Positions 5,276 through 6,570 of a DNA stretch of 6,570 bases are shown piece by piece. A program made the position numbers and the translations under genes. Position 1 is the first letter of the stretch. Every line of letters starts with the position of its first letter. The DNA is from an uncultured Lachnospira sp. Lineage in GTDB: Bacteria > Bacillota > Clostridia > Lachnospirales > Lachnospiraceae. Under the pieces are notes generated by a model. That model saw only the letters and a program-made list of their open reading frames with translations, ran no database searches and was not told the DNA's origin. The stretch lies in assembly GCA_900772425.1 (NCBI GenBank), contig CAAHEK010000047.1:1-6570 (forward strand), read 5' to 3'.

Positions 5276-6570
5276 ATGTTTGTACAGTTATTTGGCAGAT
5301 ATCTTGTAAAGGAGAATGCTATCAGCAGCGAAGCTTATGAAAAGATAGTTGGCAAGATGGCTTCTGTAAGAGCTAAGCTTGGTGTTATTGCGATTGCTGA
5401 AGGAATGATTACCAAGGAACAGGCAGAAGAGATTAATAAGCTTCAGGCACAGAGAGATGAAAGATTTGGTTCAATTGCGGTAAGTGAGGGATTCCTTACA
5501 GAAGAACAGCTTGAAACAGTTCTTAATAAACAGGGAAGTCCATACATCAAATTTATACAGTTATTATCAGAAGATGCCGGACTTGATATTGCCAAAACAG
5601 ATGAATATCTTAAAGCATTTCAGAAGGAACATGGATTTGATGATAGTGAAATAGAAAGCTTAAAGAATGATGATATTGATGCACTTGTACCTATTTTTGC
5701 ATATTCTTCTAAGCCATATGTAACTAATATAGCAGCTCTTGCATTAAGAATGATTACAAGATTTGTTTCTACAGATTTTTATATTGGAAAGCTTGAGCAT
5801 GTTCAGCAGTTTCAGTATAGAAATTTTGCAGGACAGAAGCTTCATGGTAATGATGATGTATGCATAGGATTTGTAACAAAGAATGACAATACAGCATTTA
5901 TTGATATAGCAGCAGGATACTCTAAGTCGGAAATTGAAAAATTCGGTGTAGAAGTATACGATGCAGTTGGTGAATTTGTAAACTGCATAAGTGGTTTATT
6001 TGCTACATATGCATCTAAGAAGAATGAGACATTTGAAATTATGCCTCAGTTTGCTTATGAGAATCAGATGGCTAAGGGAAATGCTTATGTTCTTCCTATA
6101 TATATTGAAAATCATGAGGTATACCTTTATATAGCTGTTGATAATGAAGTCGAGATTGGAAGCATGCCTGTATTACACAAGATGCGTGCAAAGGAGGGCA
6201 GTACAGCTTCTGAAAACAGCAAGGGAACAGTTGTTATAGTAGATGACTCAGGTATGTCAAGAAAGATATTAAGAGATATTTTAGAGGAAGAAGGTTATAC
6301 AGTTGTTGCAGAAGCAACAGACGGCCTTGAAGGTGTTCTTGCTTATAAACAGTATATGCCTGATATAATAACTCTTGATATTACAATGCCTAACCTTGAT
6401 GGTACAGGTGCTTTAAAGCAGATAAAGGAATATGATGATGATGCCAAGGTTATAATGATTACAGCGGCAGGTCAGCAGAATAAAGTTATAGAGGCATTAA
6501 AGATTGGTGCAGAGAAATTTGTAACAAAGCCTTATGACAAAGAAGACATAATCAAAAGCATTAACGAAAT
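5276..6570 (+). CDS. Signalling protein: MshEN-like repeats, CheX-like phosphatase domain, CheY-like receiver; 3' end missing
   Basis: The frame stays open from ATG 5276 to the window edge (431 codons plus two bases). Residues 34-57 and 63-86 are tandem 24-residue units (KLGVIAIAEG...Q and RFGSIAVSEG...Q) separated by 5 residues, the layout of GspE-N/MshEN modules, which in some proteins bind cyclic-di-GMP. Residues 5-28 look like a third, degenerate unit. About 135-300 resembles CheX: D229-x3-E233-x2-N236-x20-P257 matches the CheC/CheX/FliY phosphatase motif. About 317-431 is a receiver with acidic pair Asp323-Asp324, phosphoacceptor Asp368 in LDITMPNLDG, Thr396, Phe415 and Lys418-Pro419, all intact. 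The receiver is nearly complete, so few residues may be missing, though a further output domain beyond the edge cannot be excluded. A cytoplasmic role in phosphorelay or chemotaxis control is inferred; there is no membrane segment or DNA-binding domain in the visible part. Receiver assignment is sure, CheX-like good, c-di-GMP binding speculative. Confidence 0.88.
   Translation, partial: MFVQLFGRYLVKENAISSEAYEKIVGKMASVRAKLGVIAIAEGMITKEQAEEINKLQAQRDERFGSIAVSEGFLTEEQLETVLNKQGSPYIKFIQLLSEDAGLDIAKTDEYLKAFQKEHGFDDSEIESLKNDDIDALVPIFAYSSKPYVTNIAALALRMITRFVSTDFYIGKLEHVQQFQYRNFAGQKLHGNDDVCIGFVTKNDNTAFIDIAAGYSKSEIEKFGVEVYDAVGEFVNCISGLFATYASKKNETFEIMPQFAYENQMAKGNAYVLPIYIENHEVYLYIAVDNEVEIGSMPVLHKMRAKEGSTASENSKGTVVIVDDSGMSRKILRDILEEEGYTVVAEATDGLEGVLAYKQYMPDIITLDITMPNLDGTGALKQIKEYDDDAKVIMITAAGQQNKVIEALKIGAEKFVTKPYDKEDIIKSINE

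Overview
The window comes from an AT-rich, low-GC Gram-positive genome. A Firmicute of the class Clostridia, probably Lachnospiraceae-like, fits best. This rests on strong purine-rich Shine-Dalgarno sites, A/T-ending codons, and a YhaO/YhaN-type nuclease-ATPase pair in the form I associate with that group. The genus cannot be fixed from the sequence. No tRNA, rRNA, CRISPR array, transposase or phage gene is visible.

Layout. Bases 1-1079 (+) hold the 3' part of an SbcD/Mre11-like metallophosphoesterase whose true start lies before the window. The next gene, 1080-3437 (+), begins on the base after its stop codon. It is an SbcC/Rad50-like ATPase with a two-helix membrane hairpin in the middle of its coiled coil and no zinc hook. 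The 106-base gap at 3438-3543 separates two convergent genes. It carries a stem-loop that spans the ATPase stop codon and a perfectly centred 51-bp nested palindrome. On the minus strand, 3544-4896 (alternative start 4908) encodes a MATE-family multidrug/cation exporter. A 367-base, very AT-rich divergent intergenic region (4909-5275) carries candidate promoters for both flanking genes. From 5276 to the window edge (+) runs an uninterrupted frame of 431 codons with no stop: N-terminal tandem GspE-N/MshEN-like repeats, a CheX-like phosphatase domain with an intact active-site motif, and a C-terminal CheY-like receiver.

How the genes work together. The first two genes are almost certainly co-transcribed and should form one nuclease-ATPase complex acting on DNA ends. 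The hairpin suggests it is held at the membrane. The MATE transporter is an independent, oppositely oriented unit. The last gene is a signalling protein that combines a receiver, a putative receiver phosphatase and a possible cyclic-di-GMP-binding module. It is the most unusual architecture in the window. Nothing links the three units into one pathway beyond proximity.
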